A program made the position numbers and the translations under genes. DNA of 33,578 nucleotides from CAVPRW01 sp046727435 [NCBI: bacterium]. Lineage in GTDB: Bacteria; Tectomicrobia; Entotheonellia; J063. Below are positions 24,133 to 32,449 of this stretch, one piece after another (the first letter of the stretch is position 1; each line of letters begins with the position of its first letter). Under the pieces are notes generated by a model. The model was not told the origin of the DNA and searched no databases. It worked only from the letters and a program-made list of their open reading frames with translations. The stretch covers positions 1 to 33,578 of the forward strand of contig JBKPCR010000273.1 of NCBI GenBank assembly GCA_046727435.1. Reading direction: 5' to 3'.

Positions 24133-25392
24133 CTAGGCGCTCAGGATATATCGGCGATAAGTGCCTGGACGGTATCCCGCATACCGGAGAAACACCCGTG
24201 AGAGATGAGAGGCGTCGCTAAAGCCCACCTTCTCCGCAATATGATCGAGTGTATATCCTCGCTCATAGAGCAGCTGTTTGGCCACCTCAATTCGGACCTT
24301 CGTGACATATTCCTTCACCGTCACCCGGAGCTCGACGGGGAAGAGATGTGCGAGATGCCCTACTGAAACCCCAATCGCCTCCGCGACAGTGATAACCTGA
24401 AGAGCCTCGCCATAATGGGTGCTGATGTAGGATAGTGCCTTGACAACGTAGGGGCTGAAGGTCGGTGGAGGGGCTACCACGGTATGCTTGATTGCAAGCA
24501 CTTCAGTGAGCTCTCGCAAGAGTCTATCGAGAGAGCCTGGGTCGCCAGTGAGCCTGTACATCGGCAGCGACGCTAACTCTGAAGGCAGCTGGGAACTCGG
24601 CGCACTACCGGCGAGGAGGAGCACAGGGCAAGCGAGAGCCATCGACTGCACTATTCGGACTAGGCGAGTACTATCAGCAGACAGCAGCGATTCATGCACA
24701 ACTAGTAGTGCGGGGAGGTGGTGCGAGAGCCAGCGTAGGGCGATAGTCGTATTCGCCGCGATACCTGCCATGACATATTGCTCGAGCACCAGCTTCAACG
24801 TGACCAATGGCCCCAGTGCACTCCCCACGAAGAGCACGCTTGCTCCGGGACCCTTGGGATGACGCGAAGCCAGGTGGTGCCTGGGCAAGAAGCAAGCATC
24901 ATCCCGGTCGCTACGTAAGGCTGCCTTGATCAGGAGGCATATTTCCTCGCCACTGAACGGTTTGGTGAGATAATGAAAGGCGCCATTCTTCATCGCCTCC
25001 ACCGCAGTGCGCACGGACATGACCGCTGTCAAAATGATCACCTTGAGCTGAGGTCTCGCGTCGTTGATCTGCGCTAACATTTCGAGCCCGTATACACCCG
25101 GCAGCCGAAGATCGAGCAACACTAGATCCACGTTATGGGAGTCGAGAGTGGCAAGCGCGGCCGGGCCATCACGGGCCCCCAGAAGATCATACTGATCGCC
25201 CAGCAGGGCGTGACAGAACTCATGAACTCCCCACTCATCGTCGACGACCAGGATCACAGGACGATGGTGGTGCATGCCTTCTGCGCGCTCTGGTACATGA
25301 GTGAATGGCCCTGTCTCTGGCACGGGCAGCCCTCCATGCAATACTCGGAACCTTTCTGGAAAGGTCAGCAGATTGCCGGACAATCCAAACAT
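24133..25392 (-). CDS. AraC-type response regulator with a second receiver-like domain
   Basis: Receiver domain at about residues 45-160: acidic pocket D51-D52, phospho-acceptor D94 (LVLLDLRLPGV), T122 (ILTA) and K144 (YLTKPF) are all present. Residues about 180-295 form a second domain with a receiver-like pattern (SVLFVGSALGPLVTLKLVLE ... PALLVVHESLLSAD) but no acidic pocket. The C-terminal 110 residues are an AraC DNA-binding domain with both helix-turn-helices (TVAEAIGVSVGHLAHLFPVE; TLDHIAEKVGFSDASHLSRV). Start is uncertain: ATG 25392 has no good ribosome site, and M40 (25275) begins just before the receiver, with AAGG very close. No histidine kinase is present. It is divergent from the molybdenum storage genes, so a role there is possible but unproven. 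Confidence 0.85.
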   Translation of the reverse strand: MFGLSGNLLTFPERFRVLHGGLPVPETGPFTHVPERAEGMHHHRPVILVVDDEWGVHEFCHALLGDQYDLLGARDGPAALATLDSHNVDLVLLDLRLPGVYGLEMLAQINDARPQLKVIILTAVMSVRTAVEAMKNGAFHYLTKPFSGEEICLLIKAALRSDRDDACFLPRHHLASRHPKGPGASVLFVGSALGPLVTLKLVLEQYVMAGIAANTTIALRWLSHHLPALLVVHESLLSADSTRLVRIVQSMALACPVLLLAGSAPSSQLPSELASLPMYRLTGDPGSLDRLLRELTEVLAIKHTVVAPPPTFSPYVVKALSYISTHYGEALQVITVAEAIGVSVGHLAHLFPVELRVTVKEYVTKVRIEVAKQLLYERGYTLDHIAEKVGFSDASHLSRVFLRYAGYRPGTYRRYILSA

Positions 25393-25598
25393 TGGGATAT
25401 GTAACCGCCTGCATCCCGCTTATGGAGCAACCTTATCATAAATTTCTAAAATGATCAAAACTTGCTTATTTTATCATCGGTGCCTTCGTTAAGGGCCCTT
25501 TGGCATCCGAGCCGCCGGCTTGAAGACTAGATGTTACAGTCATATGCATATTTTGCGCAGTGACCCCTATTCTATACTTACTACCATCATCCTGCATC

Positions 25599-25617
25599 AT
25601 CCCGTATAATGCGGGAT
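25599..25617. promoter_or_regulatory. Palindrome over the start of the broken storage-protein gene
   Basis: ATCCCG-TATAATG-CGGGAT: perfect 6-bp arms around a loop that contains both a consensus TATAAT box and the first ATG (25609) of the following frame. As DNA it could be an operator at a -10 element; as RNA it would hide the start. No good -35 box was found. The 25393-25608 leader is AT-rich. Confidence 0.35.
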
Positions 25618-26141
25618 ATGGCCCGTCCCACTTTGACCATGCGCCATGCAGTTCAAGCAAGATCTCGCCCGGCTCGGGGGGTAGACGACGGTATTCCCTT
25701 CATCGAACCGGCCCAGTTTGCACAGCTGCCGCACTACCTGGCTGAGCGCGGCGCCGTGATTTTCTTTGGCATGCCGCCCTACAGCTTCTGGCACGAGAAT
25801 CCCCCGCTGGGGCGTATCCCACCCCACCGCACCGACACAGGCGCCTACCTGGTCAGCGAAGTGTTTGGCGCTAAGTCGCTGATTTTCGTGAAGGACGAGG
25901 AAGGGCTCTATTCTGCCGACCCCAAGAAGGATCGGCACGCTAAGTTCATCAAAAACATCTCAGTGGCGGAGCTCAAAGCGCTCGACCTCCAGGATGTAGT
26001 CGTCGAACGACCCGTCCTAGAGATGATGCAGCATGCCAACCATCGGCGCTCGATTCGGGTGATCAATGGTCTCAAGCCGGGTAACCCCTGACCAGGGCCC
26101 TGCAGGGCGAAGACGTGGGGACCCTGATTTATGCAGACTGA
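25609..26141 (+). pseudogene. Molybdenum storage protein subunit, truncated and frameshifted
   Basis: Amino-acid-kinase-fold protein of the Mosto family, which stores molybdate or tungstate as polyoxometalate clusters. Clear family text: GMPPYSFWHENPPLGRIPPH, RTDTGAYLVSEVFGAKSLIF, VKDEEGLYSADPKKDRHAKF and RVINGLKPGN. The match begins only near residue 28 (GIPFIEP), equal to about residue 140 of a 276-residue relative, so the glycine-rich nucleotide-binding half is missing. The frame stops at 26091, yet moving two bases at the C run (26086-26087) gives LTRALQGEDVGTLIYAD to a stop at 26141, exactly the expected C-terminus. The intact subunit gene starts 25 nt later. Two separate lesions make this a pseudogene unless the C-run indel is an assembly error. 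Confidence 0.75.
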
Positions 26142-26166
26142 CATGGTCCTGGGAGCGGAGACACCT

Positions 26167-26997
26167 ATGGCGCACGCAACGGAGAGGGAAGACACACGCC
26201 ATCACCTTGGCTCGACGCTGATGCGCGAAAGTCTACTCGACAAAGAGGTCCAGCAGTCGACGGAGATGCCGGTCTTTCGCATGCTACCCGACACCCACGT
26301 CATTAAGATTGGTGGCGGCTCGATTCTTGACGCGGGGCGAGCCGCAACATTTCCGGTGGTTGATGCCCTGGTGACCTGTCTCGCCACGCAAAAATTGATC
26401 ATCGGCACGGGGGGTGGGGCTAGGAGTCGGCACGTCTTTGCCATCGGCATCGACCTCGGCATGCCGGCCGGGGTGTTGGCTGAGCTCGCCCAGGCCGATG
26501 CCCTGGGGAACGCCCATATATTGGGCACGCTCTTGGCCCCCTATGGGGTTGTTGCCATTCCCCCGCATATCTTTGGACACCTTTTACCCCTGTTCATCCG
26601 CACCGCCCCCGGTGTCATCTTCACGGGCGTCCCGCCATACTCGCTGTGGGAGCACCCCCCGGCGCTAGGTCGCATTCCGCCGCATGGCAGCGATGCGGGT
26701 TCGTTTCTGCTGGCGGAATGTTTTGGCAGTCAGGACCTGACATTGGTGAAGGACGTGGACGGGCTTTACGACAAAGATCCGAAACGCCATCCCACGGCCA
26801 ATTTTATCCGTGAGATCTCCGTCACCGAGCTCAAGAAGCGTCAGCTCGAGACCCTCTCGTTCGAGCGCATCATGCTCGATTTGCTCGGCCATGCCCGGCT
26901 CCTAAAGCAGTTCCAGATCATCAACGGACGGAAGCCCGGGCAAATCATCCGTGCCCTAGGGGGGGAGCATGTCGGGACCATTGTCTATGCTGATTGA
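26167..26997 (+). CDS. Molybdenum storage protein subunit (MosA/MosB family)
   Basis: Full-length 276-residue member of the Mosto family, related to UMP kinase. Nucleotide-binding motifs are VIKIGGGSILDAGRA (about 45-59) and LIIGTGGGARSRHVFAIGID. The second half has GVPPYSLWEHPPALGRIPPH, DAGSFLLAECFGSQDLTLVK, DVDGLYDKDPKRHPTANFIR and the end block IINGRKPGQIIRALGGEHVG. In Azotobacter two different subunits form an alpha3-beta3 cage that stores about a hundred molybdenum atoms using ATP; here the partner is broken, so a homohexamer would be needed. Longer starts exist at 26131, but ATG 26167 has GGAG 6 nt upstream and gives the family length. Cytoplasmic. Confidence 0.88.
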   Translation: MAHATEREDTRHHLGSTLMRESLLDKEVQQSTEMPVFRMLPDTHVIKIGGGSILDAGRAATFPVVDALVTCLATQKLIIGTGGGARSRHVFAIGIDLGMPAGVLAELAQADALGNAHILGTLLAPYGVVAIPPHIFGHLLPLFIRTAPGVIFTGVPPYSLWEHPPALGRIPPHGSDAGSFLLAECFGSQDLTLVKDVDGLYDKDPKRHPTANFIREISVTELKKRQLETLSFERIMLDLLGHARLLKQFQIINGRKPGQIIRALGGEHVGTIVYAD

Positions 26998-27113
26998 ACC
27001 TGTGGTCCAAAGATAGTGCTGCGCCCCCCACCCAGCACCCCAATCGAGGGGGAACGGTTCGGATGGGTAAAATGGCGGCGCACGATAGTTCGAGCAAATC
27101 AGGAAGGAGGAGG

Positions 27114-29432
27114 ATGAGCATCGACAAGACGCATGCTCTGCGTACGTGCCGCAGTCCACAGCAAGACGGATACCGCAACGAAAATTGGGTACGTCGGGGG
27201 CGCCGGCGGGGTGCCGGCGGCGCCGTGCTCCTGTTGCTGCTGCTCGCCAGTCTCGCAACGTCTGCCCCAGCCCAGCAAGGGCCAGCCCTGGTCCAGCCTG
27301 TTGAACTTTGCCCGAATAATGGTGTCCTCAGCGTAAGCTTCAAGGTGGAGATGCAGGCAGCGCCAGTGTACGATCCCACAACCAATACCTTCACCGCGCT
27401 GCCGGTACGGACTTACAATCTCGATCAGACTGGCACCTGGCGGTTTTGCGGTGGACAGGGATCGATCCAGAACCCGATGATTCCCGGCCCAACGATTCGA
27501 TTGCGCAAGGGGACGCCAGGGAACACCGACGGGACCCAATTCAGTCTGACGCTCAGCAACCGGCTCCCCGTGGACGGGTCAAACCATACATGCAACCCTG
27601 TCATCAACTACAGTGCCACCGTCCCGGCGCGGCCCGATGGCACATGCAATCTTGCAGATTTTCCGTCCCTGACGACGGAGTGGCCCGCCTGCTTCCATGG
27701 CGACAACGTCACCAACATGCACTTCCACGGGTTTCACATCTCTCCGCAACCACCGCAGGATTTTGTGCTCCTCAGCCTCTATCCTGAAGGCACACCGCAC
27801 GTCACTCCCACGCCCACAGAACAGGTCGGCACGTATCAGTTTACGCTCGATCCGATCCCTTATACCCAGGCCGAGGGGACCCACTGGTACCACCCCCACA
27901 AGCATGGCTCCACGGCACTTCAGGTGACGAACGGCATGGCCGGCGCGGTCCTCATCGCCGGGCCTTTCGACGACTGGCTCAACGGGCAGTACGCGTCAGT
28001 CGGTGGCGTCACGGAGCAAGTGCTCATCGTCCAGCAACTGGCTCAGGGGAGTAATTTCTTCGCGCAGGGCCCGCTACCAAGCCTCAGCAAGGACTGCTCG
28101 ACCGGGGCCTGCCTCTGTACGGCCAGTTCGAATTCCCGCACTGCACCGCCTACGATCAACGGTCAGCTCAACCCTGTGATCACCATGCGGCCAGGGGAGA
28201 TCCAGCGGTGGCGCCTCATCAACGCCGCGGTGCAAGCCGGCGGGGCATTGGCAATCGGCTTTCCAATCGAATTTCAGATCAGGCAAATCGCGCAAGATGG
28301 CGTCCAATTCGCGCCGCAAAACTATCAACAACAGCCGCTGCTCAACCTCGCCTGGTTTGTGCCCAATCAACCGCCACAGACGCTGACGACGGCGAACCTG
28401 GCGCCGGGTAATCGTGCCGATTATTTGGTGCAGGCGCCGATGGTGACGCAACTAACCTGTTATGCGCCGGTCCAGTCGGTGTTCGGCAACGTTGCCCCCG
28501 CCGTTCGCCAGCGCATCGACGCCCAGCAGCAGGCAATCAGGGCAGCCCTTCGAGCACAAACGACCTTCACTCCGCTGCTCACCGTGTGTGTCGATCCCAG
28601 CCTGGGACCAAAACCAATGGCATTGCCGAACACCGCCCAGTGGCCTCCTCTCCCGAACTTCTTGAATGATATCCCCGCGCAGCCGCCCCAGCCACCGGTG
28701 GCGTTCAGCATGACGCAGAAACCAGGGCCACCGGACCAGCCAGGGATCGGTAACGCCATGAACCAGTTCTTTATCGACAACGTGCAGTATTGTCCTGACT
28801 GCGCCAATAAGACGATGACCCTGAACGTCCCGCAGGAGTGGATCATCACCAATGACTCAACGCCCCAACACCCGTTTCATATCCACACCAATCCCCATCA
28901 GCTGGTCGAACAGGGGAGCATCATCAATGGTCAATATGTACCGTTCCTGACGTACAATCCTCCAGTATGGGGGGATACGATCGCATTGCCAGCCGTGACC
29001 CAGGCATCCAGTCAAGGGCAACAGGGCTGTTGGAACATCCCGGCAGGCCCGATCGCGAATAACGACGCAGCCCAGCAGCAGTGCTCTGCGGCCTGCGCTG
29101 CACAAAAAATGACGTGGTCTGGCAATTGGGTGACGACCGTCCCAGGCCAGATGTCGGTCTGCCAATGTTGTCCACCGAACGGCAGCCTCGGCTACGTCAG
29201 AATCCGTCTGCTGCCCATTGACTTCACCGGCGAATTCGTGCTCCACTGCCACATCCTTGGCCACGAAGACCGCGGCATGATGCAGAACGTCCAGGTCGTC
29301 TGTCGCCAAGGCCCCTACTATGGGAAGCCACGTGCTGGAGGGACTGAATGTGTGCCAGACAATTTCATTCCCGCGGCTAAGCCATGCCCTCGGGAATACA
29401 AGACGGGACCGATGTGCGCCTCCGGTTCATAG
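27114..29432 (+). CDS. Exported multicopper oxidase with a Cys-rich insertion
   Basis: 772-residue laccase-like oxidase. A positively charged, strongly hydrophobic signal (RRGRRRGAGGAVLLLLLLAS, cut after APA) sends it out of the cytoplasm. All four copper motifs are present: NMHFHGFHIS (about residue 201), HWYHPHKHGS (about 256), QHPFHIHTNPHQL (about 584) and LHCHILGHEDRGMM (about 709), giving type 1 and the trinuclear centre. The T1 axial ligand is Met or similar in GMM. It is longer than ordinary laccases (about 500): there is a long middle domain and a cysteine-rich segment between motifs 3 and 4 (QQCSAACAAQ ... SVCQCC). The in-frame TTG at 26994 is rejected; ATG 27114 has AAGGAGG upstream. 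Substrate (phenols, Mn, Cu or Fe) unknown. Confidence 0.9.
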   Translation: MSIDKTHALRTCRSPQQDGYRNENWVRRGRRRGAGGAVLLLLLLASLATSAPAQQGPALVQPVELCPNNGVLSVSFKVEMQAAPVYDPTTNTFTALPVRTYNLDQTGTWRFCGGQGSIQNPMIPGPTIRLRKGTPGNTDGTQFSLTLSNRLPVDGSNHTCNPVINYSATVPARPDGTCNLADFPSLTTEWPACFHGDNVTNMHFHGFHISPQPPQDFVLLSLYPEGTPHVTPTPTEQVGTYQFTLDPIPYTQAEGTHWYHPHKHGSTALQVTNGMAGAVLIAGPFDDWLNGQYASVGGVTEQVLIVQQLAQGSNFFAQGPLPSLSKDCSTGACLCTASSNSRTAPPTINGQLNPVITMRPGEIQRWRLINAAVQAGGALAIGFPIEFQIRQIAQDGVQFAPQNYQQQPLLNLAWFVPNQPPQTLTTANLAPGNRADYLVQAPMVTQLTCYAPVQSVFGNVAPAVRQRIDAQQQAIRAALRAQTTFTPLLTVCVDPSLGPKPMALPNTAQWPPLPNFLNDIPAQPPQPPVAFSMTQKPGPPDQPGIGNAMNQFFIDNVQYCPDCANKTMTLNVPQEWIITNDSTPQHPFHIHTNPHQLVEQGSIINGQYVPFLTYNPPVWGDTIALPAVTQASSQGQQGCWNIPAGPIANNDAAQQQCSAACAAQKMTWSGNWVTTVPGQMSVCQCCPPNGSLGYVRIRLLPIDFTGEFVLHCHILGHEDRGMMQNVQVVCRQGPYYGKPRAGGTECVPDNFIPAAKPCPREYKTGPMCASGS

Positions 29433-29465
29433 AGCGTGATCGACGCCATCGCCCTTGGTGGTGAG

Positions 29466-30275
29466 ATGACCAACAGTCCAGCCGCTTTTGACGCTCAGGC
29501 CGGCGCATTTGACCGGCGTGCTGGTATCTCCGAGCAGCACTGCCAGACGATCGCACAAGCTGTGCTGAGGCTGGCAGAGGCAATGCCTGGGGATCTCATC
29601 TTCGAAGTGGGGGCAGGCACTGGAATGCTCGGCACCTGGCTGGCCCGGACGCCTCTGCGATACGTGGGTGCCGATCTCTCCCGCCCTATGCTGGCAGCCT
29701 TCCACAGGCGACTGGCTTCTCCCAGTCCCTTGTCGCTTCTGCTTCAGGCTGACGGCGATCATCGATGGCCGCTTGCCGATGGCGCGGTGAAGGTCATCTT
29801 CAGCTCACGGGCTCTCCATTTGCTCGACCTGGCACATGTTGTGGACGAAAGCTTCCGCGTGGCGCATCCCGATGGCGCCAGCCTCATCATTGGCCGGATC
29901 CAACGACCAGCAGGCAGCCTTCCTACCCTGCTGCAACAGGCGATGCAGCGTTTGCTTCGCCAACAAGGTTTCTCTAGCCACGCCGGCGAGCAGCATCAGC
30001 GCCAACTCCTGGCAGCCTTTGCACAGCGTGGTGGAACGGTGCTCGAGCCGGTGGTTGTCGTCAGGTGGACCGTGACGAGGACGCCCTGGCAGTCCATCGA
30101 GGCCTGGCAATCCAAGCCAGGGCTAGCCGGCCTTGATGTGCCTGCCGTTGTCCAGCGCGCCATTCTTGACGAGCTGCATAGCTGGGCCCAATCGAGGTTC
30201 GGTGACCTCAATCACGAGGTCATCTGCGATGAAGCCTACGTGTTGCAGGGAGTCAATCTGCGGCCAACTTTATAA
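29466..30275 (+). CDS. SAM-dependent class I methyltransferase
   Basis: 269 residues with a class I Rossmann fold. The SAM-binding motif I is LIFEVGAGTGMLGTWLA (about 45-61), then YVGADLSRPMLAAF (the acidic D binds ribose), WPLADGAVKVIFSSRALHLL and SFRVAHPDGASLIIGRIQRP. The C-terminal 100 residues (QQGFSSHAGEQHQRQLL, VVVVRWTVTRTPWQSIEAWQ) form a substrate-recognition part with no recognisable family. A GTG at 29436 would add ten residues; ATG 29466, with GGTGGTGAG just upstream, is preferred but not certain. It starts 33 nt after the oxidase gene and may be co-transcribed. Not closely related to the methyltransferase in the integron cassette. Confidence 0.82.
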   Translation: MTNSPAAFDAQAGAFDRRAGISEQHCQTIAQAVLRLAEAMPGDLIFEVGAGTGMLGTWLARTPLRYVGADLSRPMLAAFHRRLASPSPLSLLLQADGDHRWPLADGAVKVIFSSRALHLLDLAHVVDESFRVAHPDGASLIIGRIQRPAGSLPTLLQQAMQRLLRQQGFSSHAGEQHQRQLLAAFAQRGGTVLEPVVVVRWTVTRTPWQSIEAWQSKPGLAGLDVPAVVQRAILDELHSWAQSRFGDLNHEVICDEAYVLQGVNLRPTL

Positions 30276-30518
30276 AGGTGGGCACCATCAAGGCCAGCCG
30301 CGTTTCAGTCGTGCTGGTAAGTACCCCGCAATGTGCTCCCGGTGACTGGACATGATGCCCTAGTACCGCTTAACGTTGGCGCCGGGCCAGGTCGAAGCGA
30401 TCGCATGGTGGGAGCCGGGACAAGCAGCGAAAAAGCGCTGACGCCGCGTACGACCAGTCGATTGGCCAGCGATGGCGAAGACCTTGCCAACCGCACGCCT
30501 TTATGTCCCCGCCTCAAA

Positions 30519-31742
30519 TTACAGATCAAGAGGACTTTGTAACGGCTTGAGGTCGGATGTGATGGTATGGGTGTAGATCATCGTGGTTCGCACATCGCTG
30601 TGGCCAAGCATCTGCTGAATCTAGCGGATGTCGTAGTTCGCCTGCAACAGAGGCGTGGCGAACGTGTGCCGAAGGGTGTGCGGAGAAACCCGTTTTGGAA
30701 TGCCCGCCTTGCGAGCCGCCGCCTTGATAGCCCGCTGGATATCGGTTTCATGCACATGATACCGCCGCACTTCGCGCGTGGCCGCCACGAGCGTCAGACG
30801 TTGTGCGGGAAAGCACCACTGCCAGACGAGTTCCCGCGCCGCCGACTTGGCCTTCTTTTCGAACGACGCAGGAAGAAAAACGCCGTCATAGCCCTTCTTC
30901 AGGTCCTCTTGATGGATCTCCCTGACCTTTTCGAACGGCCGCATGATTGACCCATGGATCTTCTTCGGCAAGGGCACGGTCCGCGATTTGCCGCCCTTGC
31001 CGAACTGGACAGACAGCATCCCGGTGTCAACATTGAAGTTGTGGATCCGTAGATTGGCCGTCTCGGAAAGCCTCAAGCCACACCCGTACATGAGCATCGC
31101 CAGTAATGCATAGGGCTCGTGCAACCCAGCCAAAAGCAAGTCCACCTCCTGCCGCGAAAGCACCGTTGGGATATACTTGCTTCGCTTCGCCCGTGGCGTA
31201 TCCGACAGATCACCGAGCTCCTTTGTGAACACATGTCTGAACAGAAACAGCAGGGCATTGAACGCTTGGTTTTGCGCCGCAGCCGACACCTGTCTCCTGA
31301 CGGCCAGATCGGCCAAAAACCGCTTGGCCTCCGCACCCGTCAACTCCGCCGGATGGGTCTTGACCATGAAACCCCGAAACTTCCGCATCCATTCGGCATA
31401 CGCTTGGAGCGTCTTGGGCGAATAATGGCGAAGCAGGATCTCGTCTTTCAACTTCGCTTCCACCTCTCGCCAGGCCGCGTTCGTCTGTTCGCTCGCGCCA
31501 TGGGCCTGAACGAGGACATGCGCTTGTTCCTCCATCATTCGAGATGGCCCGATGACGCTCTCCTGCGTCCTTGCCGCGAGACTATCTTCTCCGTCTTCCG
31601 GCGCGGTCGGCGCGACCGCATCGTCGTCTCGCAACGATCGCAACTGCGGCGACAAGAACACGGAGTCATATTCGACCGCGCATTGTGCCTGGGCCCGCTG
31701 TGCAGCCGTTTGGCCTTTCGAAGCTAGTTTTCCTAGAAACAA
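30519..31742 (-). pseudogene. intI: Integron integrase (IntI-type tyrosine recombinase) with in-frame amber codon
   Basis: Tyrosine recombinase that would insert and excise gene cassettes at attI/attC. The N-terminal SAM-like domain is HYSPKTLQAYAEWMRKFRGF. Catalytic box I is MYGCGLRLSETANLRI (Arg), followed by GKGGKSRTVPLP (Lys) and PHTLRHTFATPLLQANYDIR (His, Arg). The integron-specific insert, GVFLPASFEKKAKSAARELV then WQWCFPAQ, is present, which separates IntI from XerC/D. Directly after YDIR a TAG stop (30621-30623) interrupts; in the same frame the gene continues IQQMLGHSDVRTTMIYTHTI with the catalytic Tyr (30573-30575) and ends SPLDL at TAA 30519. Without readthrough there is no nucleophile. 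The first 69 residues, from a TTG, are doubtful; an ATG at residue 69 is a better start. Confidence 0.85.
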
Positions 31743-31790
31743 TGCAAGGCTCTTGGAATCGGCGGGACGGTGGCAGTACTTATGGCAAAA

Positions 31791-32123
31791 ATGAAGATAG
31801 AATCGTACCCATTTGTGGTAGTTCCGCCATTGTTCACGCGGGACCCCCTGGCCGCGAGGACCTCACCGTATCTCGTATCAGTGACCGGGAAAGCGCTCAT
31901 GCGTGACTCCTCCGCCGTCATTATCCAAGTGCTGGATATCATTACATCACGCATGTTATACAGCAATAATTGGGATGTCAATGATTTTTCTGCTTTTTTG
32001 ATCTGTGATCGCCATGGTTTCGTAGTTTTGCCCTTTCCCACAGGGAGGTTTTGTGGAACCCTTATGAAATCAATGATTTGTCCATTGAGACGCGATCGTG
32101 ACATCCTGATCGTGACGTGTTGA
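31791..32123 (+). CDS. Unrecognised small protein, possible cassette gene
   Basis: 110 residues from ATG 31791 (or 31782): MKIESYPFVVVPPLFTRDPL, then PYLVSVTGKALMRDSSAVII, LYSNNWDVNDFSAFLICDRH and GFVVLPFPTGRFCGTLMKSM. The hydrophobic pattern looks protein-like, but there is no known domain and no good ribosome site. A 153-residue frame on the other strand covers the same DNA, so coding is not certain. It points away from the integrase, as cassette genes do, and the segment is less GC-rich (about half) than the flanks. If real it would be the first cassette gene; if not, this is intergenic DNA next to the integrase. Confidence 0.35.
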   Translation: MKIESYPFVVVPPLFTRDPLAARTSPYLVSVTGKALMRDSSAVIIQVLDIITSRMLYSNNWDVNDFSAFLICDRHGFVVLPFPTGRFCGTLMKSMICPLRRDRDILIVTC

Positions 32124-32262
32124 ATTGAAAAGGGGTCATTCAAAAAAATGCGAACGTATCGTGTTCTTACCCATGCTATAATGTCGGCGCTCACAGTTCA
32201 CCCATTCCAAAACCCGTTTCAAACAATCCTTATAACTGCTTGATTTTACAAGACCCTGTTCA

Positions 32263-32449
32263 GCCTAACTGCAACTCTACGGTACAGGGAGGGGTCAACG
32301 GCACCGGCCAAGCAACATTCCGACAGGCGGTCAACCTTCAAAAGCACTGTATTTTCAAATCTTTGCCCAAATGTTGGAAACGGTCGCAAACAATGCGCGA
32401 ACCGTGAGTCGGGGGGTTATACAGAAAACGGTTGAATAACTTGTTAGGC
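32263..32449. repeat. Integron core-site pair: possible degenerate attC, right end at GTTAGGC
   Basis: GCCTAAC (32263-32269) and its exact complement GTTAGGC (32443-32449) are perfect RYYYAAC/GTTRRRY core sites. The 187-bp span is longer than usual attC sites (about 57-141), and the inner arms do not pair well by eye. GTTGAAT (32431-32437) is a further core match next to it. The right core may instead be the R box of attI, in which case the left one is chance. Confidence 0.4.

Noticed and set aside
28074-29309. Minus-strand frames of 125-150 residues under the multicopper oxidase
   Set aside because: The plus-strand protein has all four copper motifs; the antisense frames show no family and no ribosome sites.
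30360-30375. GCTTAAC-GTTGGCG as a further integron core site on the other side of the integrase
   Set aside because: The right half does not fit GTTRRRY, no attC-like arms flank it, and the region has no cassette gene.
31733-32194. 153-residue minus-strand frame over the putative first cassette
   Set aside because: No family and no ribosome site found, and it points toward the integrase. The plus-strand reading is slightly preferred but not proven.
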